Below are positions 24,521 to 32,395 of a DNA stretch of 64,000 nt, one piece after another. The translations under genes were made by a program, and so were the position numbers. The notes beneath the pieces are model-generated. The model was not told the DNA's origin. It saw nothing but the letters and a program-made list of their open reading frames with translations, and did no database searches. Origin of the DNA: Tritonibacter horizontis (GTDB lineage Bacteria; Pseudomonadota; Alphaproteobacteria; Rhodobacterales; Rhodobacteraceae); the NCBI RefSeq assembly GCF_001518015.1, contig NZ_LPUY01000065.1, forward strand, positions 1 to 64,000. The letters are read 5' to 3'. Within the stretch, counting starts at the first letter, position 1, and each line of letters begins with the position of its first letter.

Positions 24521-26425
24521 ATGAAACAGACAAACGCACAGCGCGCGGCGATGATCGACGCCGGCTTGAATTTGATTGCGCAGGCCCTGTCGGTCTATGA
24601 CAGCGCCCTGCGCCTGGCGGCCTGCAACCACCGGTTCCAGGAAATGTTCAACCTCCCGCCCGAGCTGGTGCAGGAAGGGGCAAGCTTTTCCGATACGATC
24701 CGTTTCATCGCAGAACAGGGCGACTATGGCCCGATTGACGACATCGACATGTTTGTCCAGCAACGGGTCGATCAAGCCCGCGCCTTCGTACCGCATTACG
24801 TGGAGCGACAGCGCGCCAACGGAAAGGTGATCTCGATCGAAGGGGCGCCCCTGCCGCAGGGGGGATGGGTAACGGTCTATACCGATATTTCACGCACCAA
24901 ACGGGTCGAAGAGCTGCTGCGCGCAAAGTCCGAGGAACTGTCGGACCAGGTGCTGAGCTACACGGAGGAGCTGTCCGCCACCAACCGCAACCTTGCTGCC
25001 ACCATCAAGACGCTGGAAGAGACCCAGCGCCAACTGACCCAGATCGAAGCGCGCACACGGCTGACCACCGAAATGATGCCCGCACATATCGCCCACGTCG
25101 ACCACGAGGGCTACTACACCTTCACCAACGGTCGGCTCAGCTACGTGTTTCCCGGACGGTCCGCGGATGTCTTGGGGCGCCATATCGCCGATGCCCTGGG
25201 GCCTGCGGCCTATGCCCGGATCAGCCCACATCTGGCCGCCGCCTATCAGGGCGACAGCCCGGTGTTCGAATTCACCGAAGATCAGGACAGCCGCCGGTTG
25301 CGGGTAGCGCTCACCCCGGACGACGCGGGCGGCGTCTTTATTCTGTCCATGGATGTGACTGAAGAAACCCAGGCCCGGGTTGCCCTGCAACAGGCCCGCA
25401 AACGCGAAATCGCGGCCCAGATGACCAGTGGCCTGGCACATGACTTCTCCAATCTGCTGACCATCATTCTCGGCATGCAGACCAAACTTGCGCCAATGGA
25501 TCTGCCCACTGGCGCGTCCGAGTTGGTCGAGGGCACCCTGTCCGCCGCCCGCCGGGGAGGGCGGCTGCTGGACCGTATGGCAGAGATGACAAGCCACCGC
25601 GGCCTGCGCCCCGAGGCCACCGACCTGCATGCGCTGCTGGCAGAGCTGAAGATCCTGGCCACGCCCTCCCTGCCGCAGGGGGTCGGGCTGAGTGTGCTCG
25701 ACAACACCGGCAGCGATCCCTATCTGCTCGACGCCGGTCGGTTGCAGGATGCCCTGCTCAACCTGATCCTCAACGCGCGCGACGCCTGCGGCCTCAGCGG
25801 CCAGATCACCGTCGCGGCCCATCTGGTTGGCCAGACCTGGATCGAGTTCTCCGTCGGTGATACCGGGCCGGGGTTCTCGCCGCAGGCCCTGAACAATGCG
25901 CTGAACCCATTTTACACCACCAAAGGTCAGGAAGGATCCGGGCTTGGCCTGTCGATGGTCTACGACATGGTGAAATCGGCCGGTGGCGACATTCGCATCG
26001 GCAATACCGTTTCTGGCGCAATGGTCACCCTGCGCCTGCCCTATCGCGTTGCCCCTTTGGCCGTCGGTGGTATCGCTCTGCTGGTCGAGGACAGCGACGC
26101 ACTGCGCGCTACCTACCGGCCGCTGTTGATGGATCTCGGCTATTCCGTCCTCGAAGCCACCAGCGCCGATGAGGCAGTCGCCCTGCTCGCCGATGTCGAA
26201 GGCATCGCCCTGATCCTCTCCGATATACGGCTCGAAGGCAGCGCGACCGGTGTCGATCTCTGTCATCGGCTGGGCGATGGTGCGCCGCCCGTGGTCCTGA
26301 TGACCTCGCTGCCGCCCTCAGATCCGCACCACCAGGCCGCACTGGCGGCCGCACCGCTTTTGCAAAAACCATTCGAGCGATCCCAGCTGGCGGCGCTCCT
26401 GCATCAGGAGGCACCGCATGAGTGA
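24521..26425 (+). CDS. Hybrid sensor histidine kinase/response regulator with PAS domains
   Basis: Cytoplasmic hybrid kinase of 634 residues without transmembrane segments. Order: PAS-7-like domain (about 5-115, ending VTVYTDISRTKRVEEL), a coiled-coil linker (about 120-175), a second PAS (about 185-290), a kinase core with the phospho-accepting His in GLAHDFSNLLT, the ATP domain (N box NLILNARDA, G boxes GDTGPGFS and GSGLGLSMVYD) and a C-terminal receiver (about 520-630, LSDIRLEGSATG). The ATG at 24521 follows GGGGAG closely; a TTG start 15 codons upstream is less likely. Its 3' end overlaps the next gene by 8 bp, so both are co-translated. It probably senses an intracellular signal linked to the divergent acid-uptake block (inference). 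Confidence 0.92.
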   Translation: MKQTNAQRAAMIDAGLNLIAQALSVYDSALRLAACNHRFQEMFNLPPELVQEGASFSDTIRFIAEQGDYGPIDDIDMFVQQRVDQARAFVPHYVERQRANGKVISIEGAPLPQGGWVTVYTDISRTKRVEELLRAKSEELSDQVLSYTEELSATNRNLAATIKTLEETQRQLTQIEARTRLTTEMMPAHIAHVDHEGYYTFTNGRLSYVFPGRSADVLGRHIADALGPAAYARISPHLAAAYQGDSPVFEFTEDQDSRRLRVALTPDDAGGVFILSMDVTEETQARVALQQARKREIAAQMTSGLAHDFSNLLTIILGMQTKLAPMDLPTGASELVEGTLSAARRGGRLLDRMAEMTSHRGLRPEATDLHALLAELKILATPSLPQGVGLSVLDNTGSDPYLLDAGRLQDALLNLILNARDACGLSGQITVAAHLVGQTWIEFSVGDTGPGFSPQALNNALNPFYTTKGQEGSGLGLSMVYDMVKSAGGDIRIGNTVSGAMVTLRLPYRVAPLAVGGIALLVEDSDALRATYRPLLMDLGYSVLEATSADEAVALLADVEGIALILSDIRLEGSATGVDLCHRLGDGAPPVVLMTSLPPSDPHHQAALAAAPLLQKPFERSQLAALLHQEAPHE

Positions 26426-27137
26426 CCCCGCCCTCGCCCCGCTGGTCACCATTCTGGATGACGAACCCGAAATCCGCCGGCTGCTGACCGAAACGCTGGA
26501 AGATGCCGGCTACCGCACCCAGAGTTTTTCCCGCGCCCGCGATTTCGAAGCCGCGCTGAAGCGGGTCACACCGGATGTTTGCCTCGTGGATCTCTCGCTG
26601 CCCGACACCGACGGGCTGGCGCTGGTGCACCGTCTGGCCTTGGAACAGGGCGCCAGCGTCATCATCATTTCAGGCCGGGCGCAGGTACAGGACCGGGTGA
26701 CGGGTCTGGAGCTGGGCGCCGACGACTATATCACCAAACCCTTCGACCCTGCCGAGGTCGTCGCCCGCATCCGTGTCCGCCTCCGCGTGCCGCCCCGCGA
26801 CGGCAAATCAGCCACCGGCGACCGGGCCAGTTTCGCCGGATGGATCGCGCATTTTGACCGCTACGTGCTGGAGGACGAACAGGGGCAGGAGACCGCGTTC
26901 TCCCACGCCGAAGGCGAAGTGTTGCGGCTCTTTCTTGACAGCCCCAAGCGGCTGATCTCTCGCCCTCAGATGATGGAACGGCTGGGCGGCGGGGTCGGCG
27001 ACAGCTTTGACCGGGCGATGGATGTGCGCATATCGCGGCTGCGCACCAAACTGCGGGAAGACCCGAAAAATCCGCGCCTGATCAAAACCATCTATGGCGC
27101 AGGCTATATTTTTCTCAGCGATGTCAGCTGGAGCTGA
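26418..27137 (+). CDS. Response regulator, OmpR-type winged helix
   Basis: Transcription factor of 239 residues with an N-terminal receiver (acid pocket ILDDEPE, phospho-Asp in CLVDLSLPDTDG, Lys in DYITKPFDP) and a C-terminal winged-helix DNA-binding domain (SHAEGEVLRLFLDSPKRLISR, AMDVRISRLRTKLREDPKNPRLIKTIYGAGY). It overlaps the hybrid kinase gene and is its obvious partner. The likely target is the divergent ligase/ABC block, unproven. Confidence 0.95.
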   Translation: MSDPALAPLVTILDDEPEIRRLLTETLEDAGYRTQSFSRARDFEAALKRVTPDVCLVDLSLPDTDGLALVHRLALEQGASVIIISGRAQVQDRVTGLELGADDYITKPFDPAEVVARIRVRLRVPPRDGKSATGDRASFAGWIAHFDRYVLEDEQGQETAFSHAEGEVLRLFLDSPKRLISRPQMMERLGGGVGDSFDRAMDVRISRLRTKLREDPKNPRLIKTIYGAGYIFLSDVSWS

Positions 27138-27221
27138 CAGCCCCCCACGCCCGGGCAGGGCACCCATTCAGAATTCAGCCGCTCTCTTGCGGTGGCGATT
27201 CGGCTGGCGTAAAGAATCACT

Positions 27222-27449
27222 ATGGCCACCTGTCTTCTCTATCGCCACGCGCAGACCCGCCCCGCCCGTTTCTACCGGATCGAGCTTGCAATGAACCTCT
27301 TTGATGAGGTTTCACTGCTGCGCGAATGGGGTGTCAAAGGGGGCAAGGGCCGCTGTGCCATCCACCTGTTCGACAACCTGCGGGCCGCGTCGGTCGCGGC
27401 TGACCGCCACCGCAAACGGATGTTGAAACGGGGCTACGACCGCGCCTGA
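27222..27449 (+). CDS. WGR domain-containing small protein
   Basis: A 75-residue protein that is almost entirely a WGR domain (REWGVKGGKGRCAIHLFD), the nucleic-acid-binding fold seen in PARPs and MolR-like bacterial proteins. Function is unknown; stand-alone copies occur widely in alphaproteobacteria. There is no strong ribosome-binding site, but the ATG at 27222 fits the domain start. It lies alone, 84 bp behind the response regulator. Confidence 0.8.
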   Translation: MATCLLYRHAQTRPARFYRIELAMNLFDEVSLLREWGVKGGKGRCAIHLFDNLRAASVAADRHRKRMLKRGYDRA

Positions 27450-27453
27450 TCAA

Positions 27454-27469
27454 ATTGCACAATTGCACA
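27454..27469. promoter_or_regulatory. Tandem 8-bp repeat upstream of the saccharopine operon
   Basis: ATTGCACA is repeated head to tail (27454-27461 and 27462-27469), about 100 bp before the phosphatase gene that opens the operon. The repeat contains the symmetrical core TTGCACAATTGCA. This is a possible operator; no regulator gene is adjacent. Confidence 0.35.
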
Positions 27470-27569
27470 GCAATGTACGCAGATCAGGGATCCAGAGCCG
27501 TAACTTGACCCTTTCAACCGGCGCGCTGCTCCCCTAGAACTTCTGCAACAGGATCGATGAGGCAGGCCC

Positions 27570-28226
27570 ATGTCAGAAATCACGCTGGTCCGGCACGGTC
27601 AGGCCAATACCGCAGCGCGGGACGAAGAAAGCTATGACAGGCTGAGCCCGCTCGGTCATCAGCAGGCGCAATGGCTTGGTGCGCATCTGCGGGACTGCAA
27701 GGACCACTACAGCCGGATCTATTGCGGCACGCTGACCCGGCATGTGGAAACTGCGGCCTCGATGGGCTTTGATGCCGGGACGCTGATCCAGGATCCTCGG
27801 CTCAACGAAATGGAATATTTCACGCTTGCGCAGGCGATGGAAGCACAGCACGGTCTGGCCATTCCCAAGGAACGCGAACAGTTTGTCGCCCACCTGCCGC
27901 AGGTCTTTGCCGCCTGGTCCGAGGATCGCATCGCAGAACCGCCCGAAAGCTGGCGGGACTTTGAAAGCCGCACAAAGGCGGCGCTGGAAGAGGTTGCCGC
28001 CGACGAGGGCCCGGCACTGGTGGTCACCTCCGGGGGGCTGATCTCCATGGTGATGCGCCAATGCCTTGACCTGAAGATCGCAGCCACCGCACGCATTGCC
28101 CTGGCCGTGATGAACAGTTCGCTGCACCGGCTGCACAATATCGGCGGCCATTACGCGCCGGTGCTGTTCAACGCCGTGCCGCATCTGGAAGCGCCCGACC
28201 GCCAATATGCCCGCACCCACCTCTGA
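27570..28226 (+). CDS. Histidine phosphatase family protein
   Basis: Member of the phosphoglycerate-mutase-like superfamily with the catalytic RHG motif at the start (ITLVRHGQAN) and second histidine region VVTSGGLISMV, where the usual H is replaced in the motif (TSGG instead of SHGG). Residue Glu in NEMEYF could act as acid. It is 218 residues, cytoplasmic, and the first gene of a run with GST and two saccharopine dehydrogenases. The substrate is unknown and catalytic competence should not be assumed. Confidence 0.85.
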   Translation: MSEITLVRHGQANTAARDEESYDRLSPLGHQQAQWLGAHLRDCKDHYSRIYCGTLTRHVETAASMGFDAGTLIQDPRLNEMEYFTLAQAMEAQHGLAIPKEREQFVAHLPQVFAAWSEDRIAEPPESWRDFESRTKAALEEVAADEGPALVVTSGGLISMVMRQCLDLKIAATARIALAVMNSSLHRLHNIGGHYAPVLFNAVPHLEAPDRQYARTHL

Positions 28227-28250
28227 CTGCGCCCAAGCAGGAGACCCCTT

Positions 28251-28865
28251 ATGCAGCTATACTACGCGCCCAATACAATCTCTGTCGCCGTGGCCATCGC
28301 GCTGGAAGAAGCCCAGCTGGACTATCAGGCGGTCAAGGTGAACTTTGCCGAAAAGGAACAAACCTCCGCGGCCTATCGCCAGATCAATCCCAAAGCGCGC
28401 GTGCCGGTCCTGGTGGTCGATGGCGGCATCCTGACCGAAACCGGCGCGCTGCTGGACTATGTCGCCGATCTGGCACCAGAAGCGGCCTTGCGCCCCACGG
28501 ATCCGATCCTCGCAGCCCGGATGCGGGAGGTGATGTATTATCTCGCCTCGACCATGCATGTGAACCACGCCCACAAGATGCGCGGGACCCGCTGGGCCTC
28601 CAACCCCGCGTCGCTCAAGGACATGGCCCGAAAGGTGCCGGAAACCATGGCGGCCTCTTGCGACTATATCGAGACCTTCGGCCTGAAGGGACCCTTCGTG
28701 CTGGGCCAGACCCTCAGTCTTGCGGATTGCTATCTTTACGTGATCTGCACCTGGCTCGAAGGCGACGGGGTGAAACACCAACGGTTCCCGAAGATCACCG
28801 CCTTTATGGCAGAGATGGAAGCCCGCAAGAGCGTGCAGGCCGCACGCGCCAAGAATATGCTTTGA
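28251..28865 (+). CDS. Glutathione S-transferase family protein
   Basis: A 204-residue soluble protein with an N-terminal thioredoxin-like domain (MQLYYAPNTISVAVAIALEE, cis-Pro region ARVPVLVVDGG, then the glutathione-contacting LTETGALLDYVAD) and an all-helical C-terminal domain (FVLGQTLSLADCYLYVICTWL). It is 24 bp downstream of the phosphatase gene with a GGAG site, and 11 bp ahead of the LYS1-type dehydrogenase gene, so clearly in the operon. Its role in lysine metabolism is not obvious: it may handle the reactive aldehyde produced there (inference). Confidence 0.9.
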   Translation: MQLYYAPNTISVAVAIALEEAQLDYQAVKVNFAEKEQTSAAYRQINPKARVPVLVVDGGILTETGALLDYVADLAPEAALRPTDPILAARMREVMYYLASTMHVNHAHKMRGTRWASNPASLKDMARKVPETMAASCDYIETFGLKGPFVLGQTLSLADCYLYVICTWLEGDGVKHQRFPKITAFMAEMEARKSVQAARAKNML

Positions 28866-28876
28866 AGGACACCACC

Positions 28877-29929
28877 ATGACACACCTTTGGGTCCGGGCC
28901 GAACAGCGCCCAAACGAAGATCGCGTCGGCCTGACGCCCGCCGGGGCCAAGGCCCTCATGGATGTCGGCATCCGCGTCACCATCGAGGAAAGTAAAACGC
29001 GGGCCATCCCGTTGCAGGGCTATATCGACGCCGGCTGCGACATCGCCGCAGAAAACACATGGCCGGATGCCCCTCGCGATGCGATCATTTTCGGTCTCAA
29101 GGAACTGCCGGAGGACGGCACCCCCCTGCCCCATCGCCACATCATGTTCGGCCATGCCTTCAAGGGCCAGCACTCCGGCAAGGCGCTGCTGCGCCGGTTC
29201 CGCGAGGGCGGCGGGACGCTTTATGATCTGGAGTATCTGGTGGACGAAACCGGTCGCCGGGTCGCCGCCTTTGGCTACTGGGCCGGTTATGCCGGTGCCG
29301 CTGTCACGCTCAAGGCCTGGGCCGCGCAGCAACACCAGGAGATCTGCGGCCCGGTCGGTGCCTACAGCGACAAACACGCCTTGCTCTCCGATCTGGGTCG
29401 CGCGCTGGATGACACGGGCAAGGCGCGGCCGACGGCCATCGTGATCGGTGCGCTTGGTCGCGTCGGCGCCGGTGCGGCCGACCTGTGCGAGGCGATGGGC
29501 GTCACCGTCACCAAATGGGACATGGCCGAAACCGCCAGCGGCGGTCCGTTCCCGCAGATCCTGACCCACGACCTGTTCCTGAACTGTATCTTTGCCCGCC
29601 CCGGCACCCCCGTCTTCGTCCCGCAAGAGGCCCTTGCGGCCGACCGCAGGCTCACTGCAATTGGCGATGTGGCCTGCGACCCCGATAGCGACTACAATCC
29701 GGTTCCGGTCTATGACCGTGCCACCACCTGGGACGCGCCGGTCCTGAGGGTTGCACAGGCGCCGGTGCTTGACGTGATGGCAATTGACAACCTGCCCTCG
29801 ATGCTGCCCGCCGAAAGCTCCGAGGATTATGCCGACCAGCTCCTGGCGAGCCTTCGAACCCTCACCGATCTCGATTCCGGTGTCTGGGCGCGGGCGCGGG
29901 CGGTCTTTGACGAACATGTGGCAGGCTGA
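28877..29929 (+). CDS. Saccharopine dehydrogenase, LYS1-type (lysine-linked half)
   Basis: Member of the alanine dehydrogenase/PNT-N superfamily resembling fungal saccharopine dehydrogenase (L-lysine forming) and the lysine-ketoglutarate reductase half of LKR/SDH. The start LWVRAEQRPNEDRVGLTPAGAKAL is diagnostic, followed by HIMFGHAFKGQ, and a Rossmann segment IVIGALGRVGAGAADL near residue 195. At 350 residues it is normal length. The ATG at 28877 lies 11 bp after the GST stop. With the next gene it can interconvert lysine and aminoadipate semialdehyde through saccharopine. Confidence 0.88.
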   Translation: MTHLWVRAEQRPNEDRVGLTPAGAKALMDVGIRVTIEESKTRAIPLQGYIDAGCDIAAENTWPDAPRDAIIFGLKELPEDGTPLPHRHIMFGHAFKGQHSGKALLRRFREGGGTLYDLEYLVDETGRRVAAFGYWAGYAGAAVTLKAWAAQQHQEICGPVGAYSDKHALLSDLGRALDDTGKARPTAIVIGALGRVGAGAADLCEAMGVTVTKWDMAETASGGPFPQILTHDLFLNCIFARPGTPVFVPQEALAADRRLTAIGDVACDPDSDYNPVPVYDRATTWDAPVLRVAQAPVLDVMAIDNLPSMLPAESSEDYADQLLASLRTLTDLDSGVWARARAVFDEHVAG

Positions 29930-29958
29930 TCGACCTGCCCGCAAGAAGGAGAACTGAC

Positions 29959-31101
29959 ATGACTATTCATTGGTGCGGCACCGGCCTCTCCGCGATTCCC
30001 GGCCTGCGCCGCCTGCTTGAAGCGGGCCATGACGTCGCCGTCTGGAACCGCACACCCGAAAAGGCCACCGAGGCCGTGGGTGACCTGACCACCAACATCC
30101 ACAAATTCTCGATCACCCGCCTGTCAGAGCTGCTCAGCCCGGCGGATGTCGTGGTGTCCATGCTGCCCGGCGACTGGCATGTCGAACTGGCAGAACTGGC
30201 AATTGCGAAGGGCGCTCATTTTGTGTCGTCCTCCTATATCTCGCCCGAAATGCGGGCGCTGGATGACAAGGCAAAGGCCGCCGGCGTCGCGCTGGTGAAC
30301 GAGGTTGGCCTTGATCCGGGGATCGACCACCTGATGGCCCATGCGCTGGTGGCGGAATATGCGGACTCCCCCGCCTTTGACGCCGACAACGAGCTGAGCT
30401 TCCTGTCCTATTGCGGTGGCATCCCGAAAACGCCGAACCCGTTTCGCTACAAGTTCAGCTGGTCGCCGCTCGGAGTGCTGAAAGCGTTGCGGTCGCCGTC
30501 GCGGTCCATTCGCGATTTCAAAACCTACGATGTCGCCCGCCCCTGGGATGCGATCTCGACCTATGATGCCCCCCTGGCCACGCCAGAGAGCTTTCAGGTC
30601 TATCCCAACCGCGACTCGCTTCCCTTTATGGAGCAGTATCATTTCGGCAAGGACTGGAAGGTGAAGACCTTCGTGCGCGGCACCCTGCGGCTCAACGGCT
30701 GGAGCGATGCCTGGGCGGATGTGTTCCGCGAGGTCGAGACCCTCGAAGGGCCCGAAGGCGACGCAAGACTCAAGGAAATGTCAGATCAGTTCTGGACCGA
30801 TCACGCCTATGACGAAGGGGAGCCGGACCGAGTGGTCCTCTGCGTTGATCTCAAGGCAGAGCGCGACGGCCAGACCAAATGGCACAAGACCTATGTGATG
30901 GATGCCTGGGGTGATGACCGTGGCAGCGCGATGGCACGGCTGGTGTCCTACCCGGTCTCCTTTGCCATCGAGGCGGCCATGAACGGCAAGATCGCCGCCG
31001 GCGTCAGCGCCGCGCCCAGCGATCCGGCGCTGGTCGACAGCTGGATGGGCCGCATCGGCGCACTTGCACAGCATTTACAGGTTGTCTCACATACATCCTG
31101 A
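29959..31101 (+). CDS. Saccharopine dehydrogenase, LYS9-like (glutamate-forming half)
   Basis: A 380-residue oxidoreductase with an N-terminal NAD(P)-binding fold (IHWCGTGLSAIPGLRRLL, variant glycine motif), MLPGDWHVELAELAI, and the family-defining block LVNEVGLDPGIDHLMAHAL with FLSYCGGIPKTPNPFRYKFSWSP. This corresponds to the enzyme splitting saccharopine into glutamate and aminoadipate semialdehyde. It follows the LYS1-type gene by 29 bp with a GAAGGAG site. Separate rather than fused halves are used here. Confidence 0.88.
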   Translation: MTIHWCGTGLSAIPGLRRLLEAGHDVAVWNRTPEKATEAVGDLTTNIHKFSITRLSELLSPADVVVSMLPGDWHVELAELAIAKGAHFVSSSYISPEMRALDDKAKAAGVALVNEVGLDPGIDHLMAHALVAEYADSPAFDADNELSFLSYCGGIPKTPNPFRYKFSWSPLGVLKALRSPSRSIRDFKTYDVARPWDAISTYDAPLATPESFQVYPNRDSLPFMEQYHFGKDWKVKTFVRGTLRLNGWSDAWADVFREVETLEGPEGDARLKEMSDQFWTDHAYDEGEPDRVVLCVDLKAERDGQTKWHKTYVMDAWGDDRGSAMARLVSYPVSFAIEAAMNGKIAAGVSAAPSDPALVDSWMGRIGALAQHLQVVSHTS

Positions 31102-31111
31102 ACGCCTTTTT

Positions 31112-31141
31112 CCCGCGCGCATCGACTTTGGTGGGCGCGGG
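31112..31141 (+). terminator. Weak hairpin at the end of the saccharopine operon
   Basis: CCCGCGC and GCGCGGG can pair around a 16-nt loop 10 bp after the stop codon. There is no proper T-tract on the + side. Confidence 0.35.
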
Positions 31142-31306
31142 GCCACTGTTTTGCCACCCGCAGCAATTTACGCTTCTTTAGTGGAAACCTGACAGGGTCG
31201 GCGGTGCGCCCCCGCGCCAGCCTGTGGACCGAGTGGTCGTCTCTGCACTCTCAGCACCCACAGATCCGGTCGGGCGGTTGGCTGCTGGCAAGGTGGAGAC
31301 GCTGCA

Positions 31307-32395
31307 ATGACACCGGATGAAATTGCTCTTCTGGACCAGGTCGAACAGGCCGTGTTCGTTCTGGAACCCGACAGCGCCGGGGTGCCGCGCTACGTTGCCT
31401 TCAACAGCTACGCTCTCGGCCATGTACAGCGCGACGTTGCCGACGTCGTGGGCAAAACCATCAAAGACTTGTTTCCCGGTCAGTATGGCGAGGTGATCTA
31501 TCAACACCACCTAACGGTCCTCGAAACCGCCGCTGCGCTGAGCTACCAGTCGCATCTGCCGTTGCACGGCGAAGAAATGCAGATCGAGGTGACGCTGCGC
31601 CCGATTTTGACGCCCGAAGGACAAGTGCGCCGGATTGTCGGAACGACCAAGGATATTTCCAGTCTGAGCAAGCTCAAAGATCTCTCGCTCGATGTGGAAA
31701 TGTTCCAGTCCGAGATCGAGGATTTCGTCAATCTGGCCGCCCATGATCTGCGCACCCCGATCCGTCATGTTAGCATGATTGCAGAGATGTTGCGGGAGGA
31801 TTTCACCGATCTCGGGGATGGCAAACTGGAACTGATCGACATGCTTGAACAGATCGGCACCCGCGCCATGACCATGATCGCCGATATTCTCTCTCATGCG
31901 CAGGCGACCTCGACTCAGTCAGATATCCGAAAGTTCAACTTTGAAGACCTCGTGCGTGAGGTCGTGGGGCTGTTTGATCCGCTGGGTGCCTGCAAATGCC
32001 ATATCTCCGGGGGCTGGCTCGACGGGGACCGCGCCGCGACGCTGATTGTCCTGCGCAATCTGGTCGACAATGCCATGAAACATGCGCGCGGGCCGGATCT
32101 GGATGATTTTCAGCTTTGGGTCAGTCTCGCCCCGGACAGCCCCGGCTTCATCAGGATCGAGGTGCGCGACAATGGCCCCGGCCTGAAAGATCCGTCCGTG
32201 GTGTTGCTCAACACGGGCACCTTGCGGACAGAAGGCGGGTTTGGCCTTCTCGGCGTGCGCCGTCTTGTTCAGACCCGCGGGGGCCAGATTGAGGCCGAAA
32301 ACGCGGCGGATGGTGGCGCCGTCATTCGCTTCACCCTACCCGGCGAGATACTCGACCCCAATACGGACGACATCGACCAGCTCAAGGTCAGCTGA
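31307..32395 (+). CDS. Soluble PAS sensor histidine kinase
   Basis: A 362-residue cytoplasmic kinase: N-terminal PAS domain (about 8-120, ending VGTTKDISSLSKLK), a HisKA helix with the phospho-His in LAAHDLRTPIRH, and an HATPase domain (N box LRNLVDNAMKHA, G1 VRDNGPGL, G2 GGFGLLGVRRLV). No receiver or output gene is adjacent, so it is an orphan kinase. The ATG at 31307 follows GGTGGAG. Its last 8 bp overlap the convergent cyclase gene, making antisense interference possible. Confidence 0.9.
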   Translation: MTPDEIALLDQVEQAVFVLEPDSAGVPRYVAFNSYALGHVQRDVADVVGKTIKDLFPGQYGEVIYQHHLTVLETAAALSYQSHLPLHGEEMQIEVTLRPILTPEGQVRRIVGTTKDISSLSKLKDLSLDVEMFQSEIEDFVNLAAHDLRTPIRHVSMIAEMLREDFTDLGDGKLELIDMLEQIGTRAMTMIADILSHAQATSTQSDIRKFNFEDLVREVVGLFDPLGACKCHISGGWLDGDRAATLIVLRNLVDNAMKHARGPDLDDFQLWVSLAPDSPGFIRIEVRDNGPGLKDPSVVLLNTGTLRTEGGFGLLGVRRLVQTRGGQIEAENAADGGAVIRFTLPGEILDPNTDDIDQLKVS

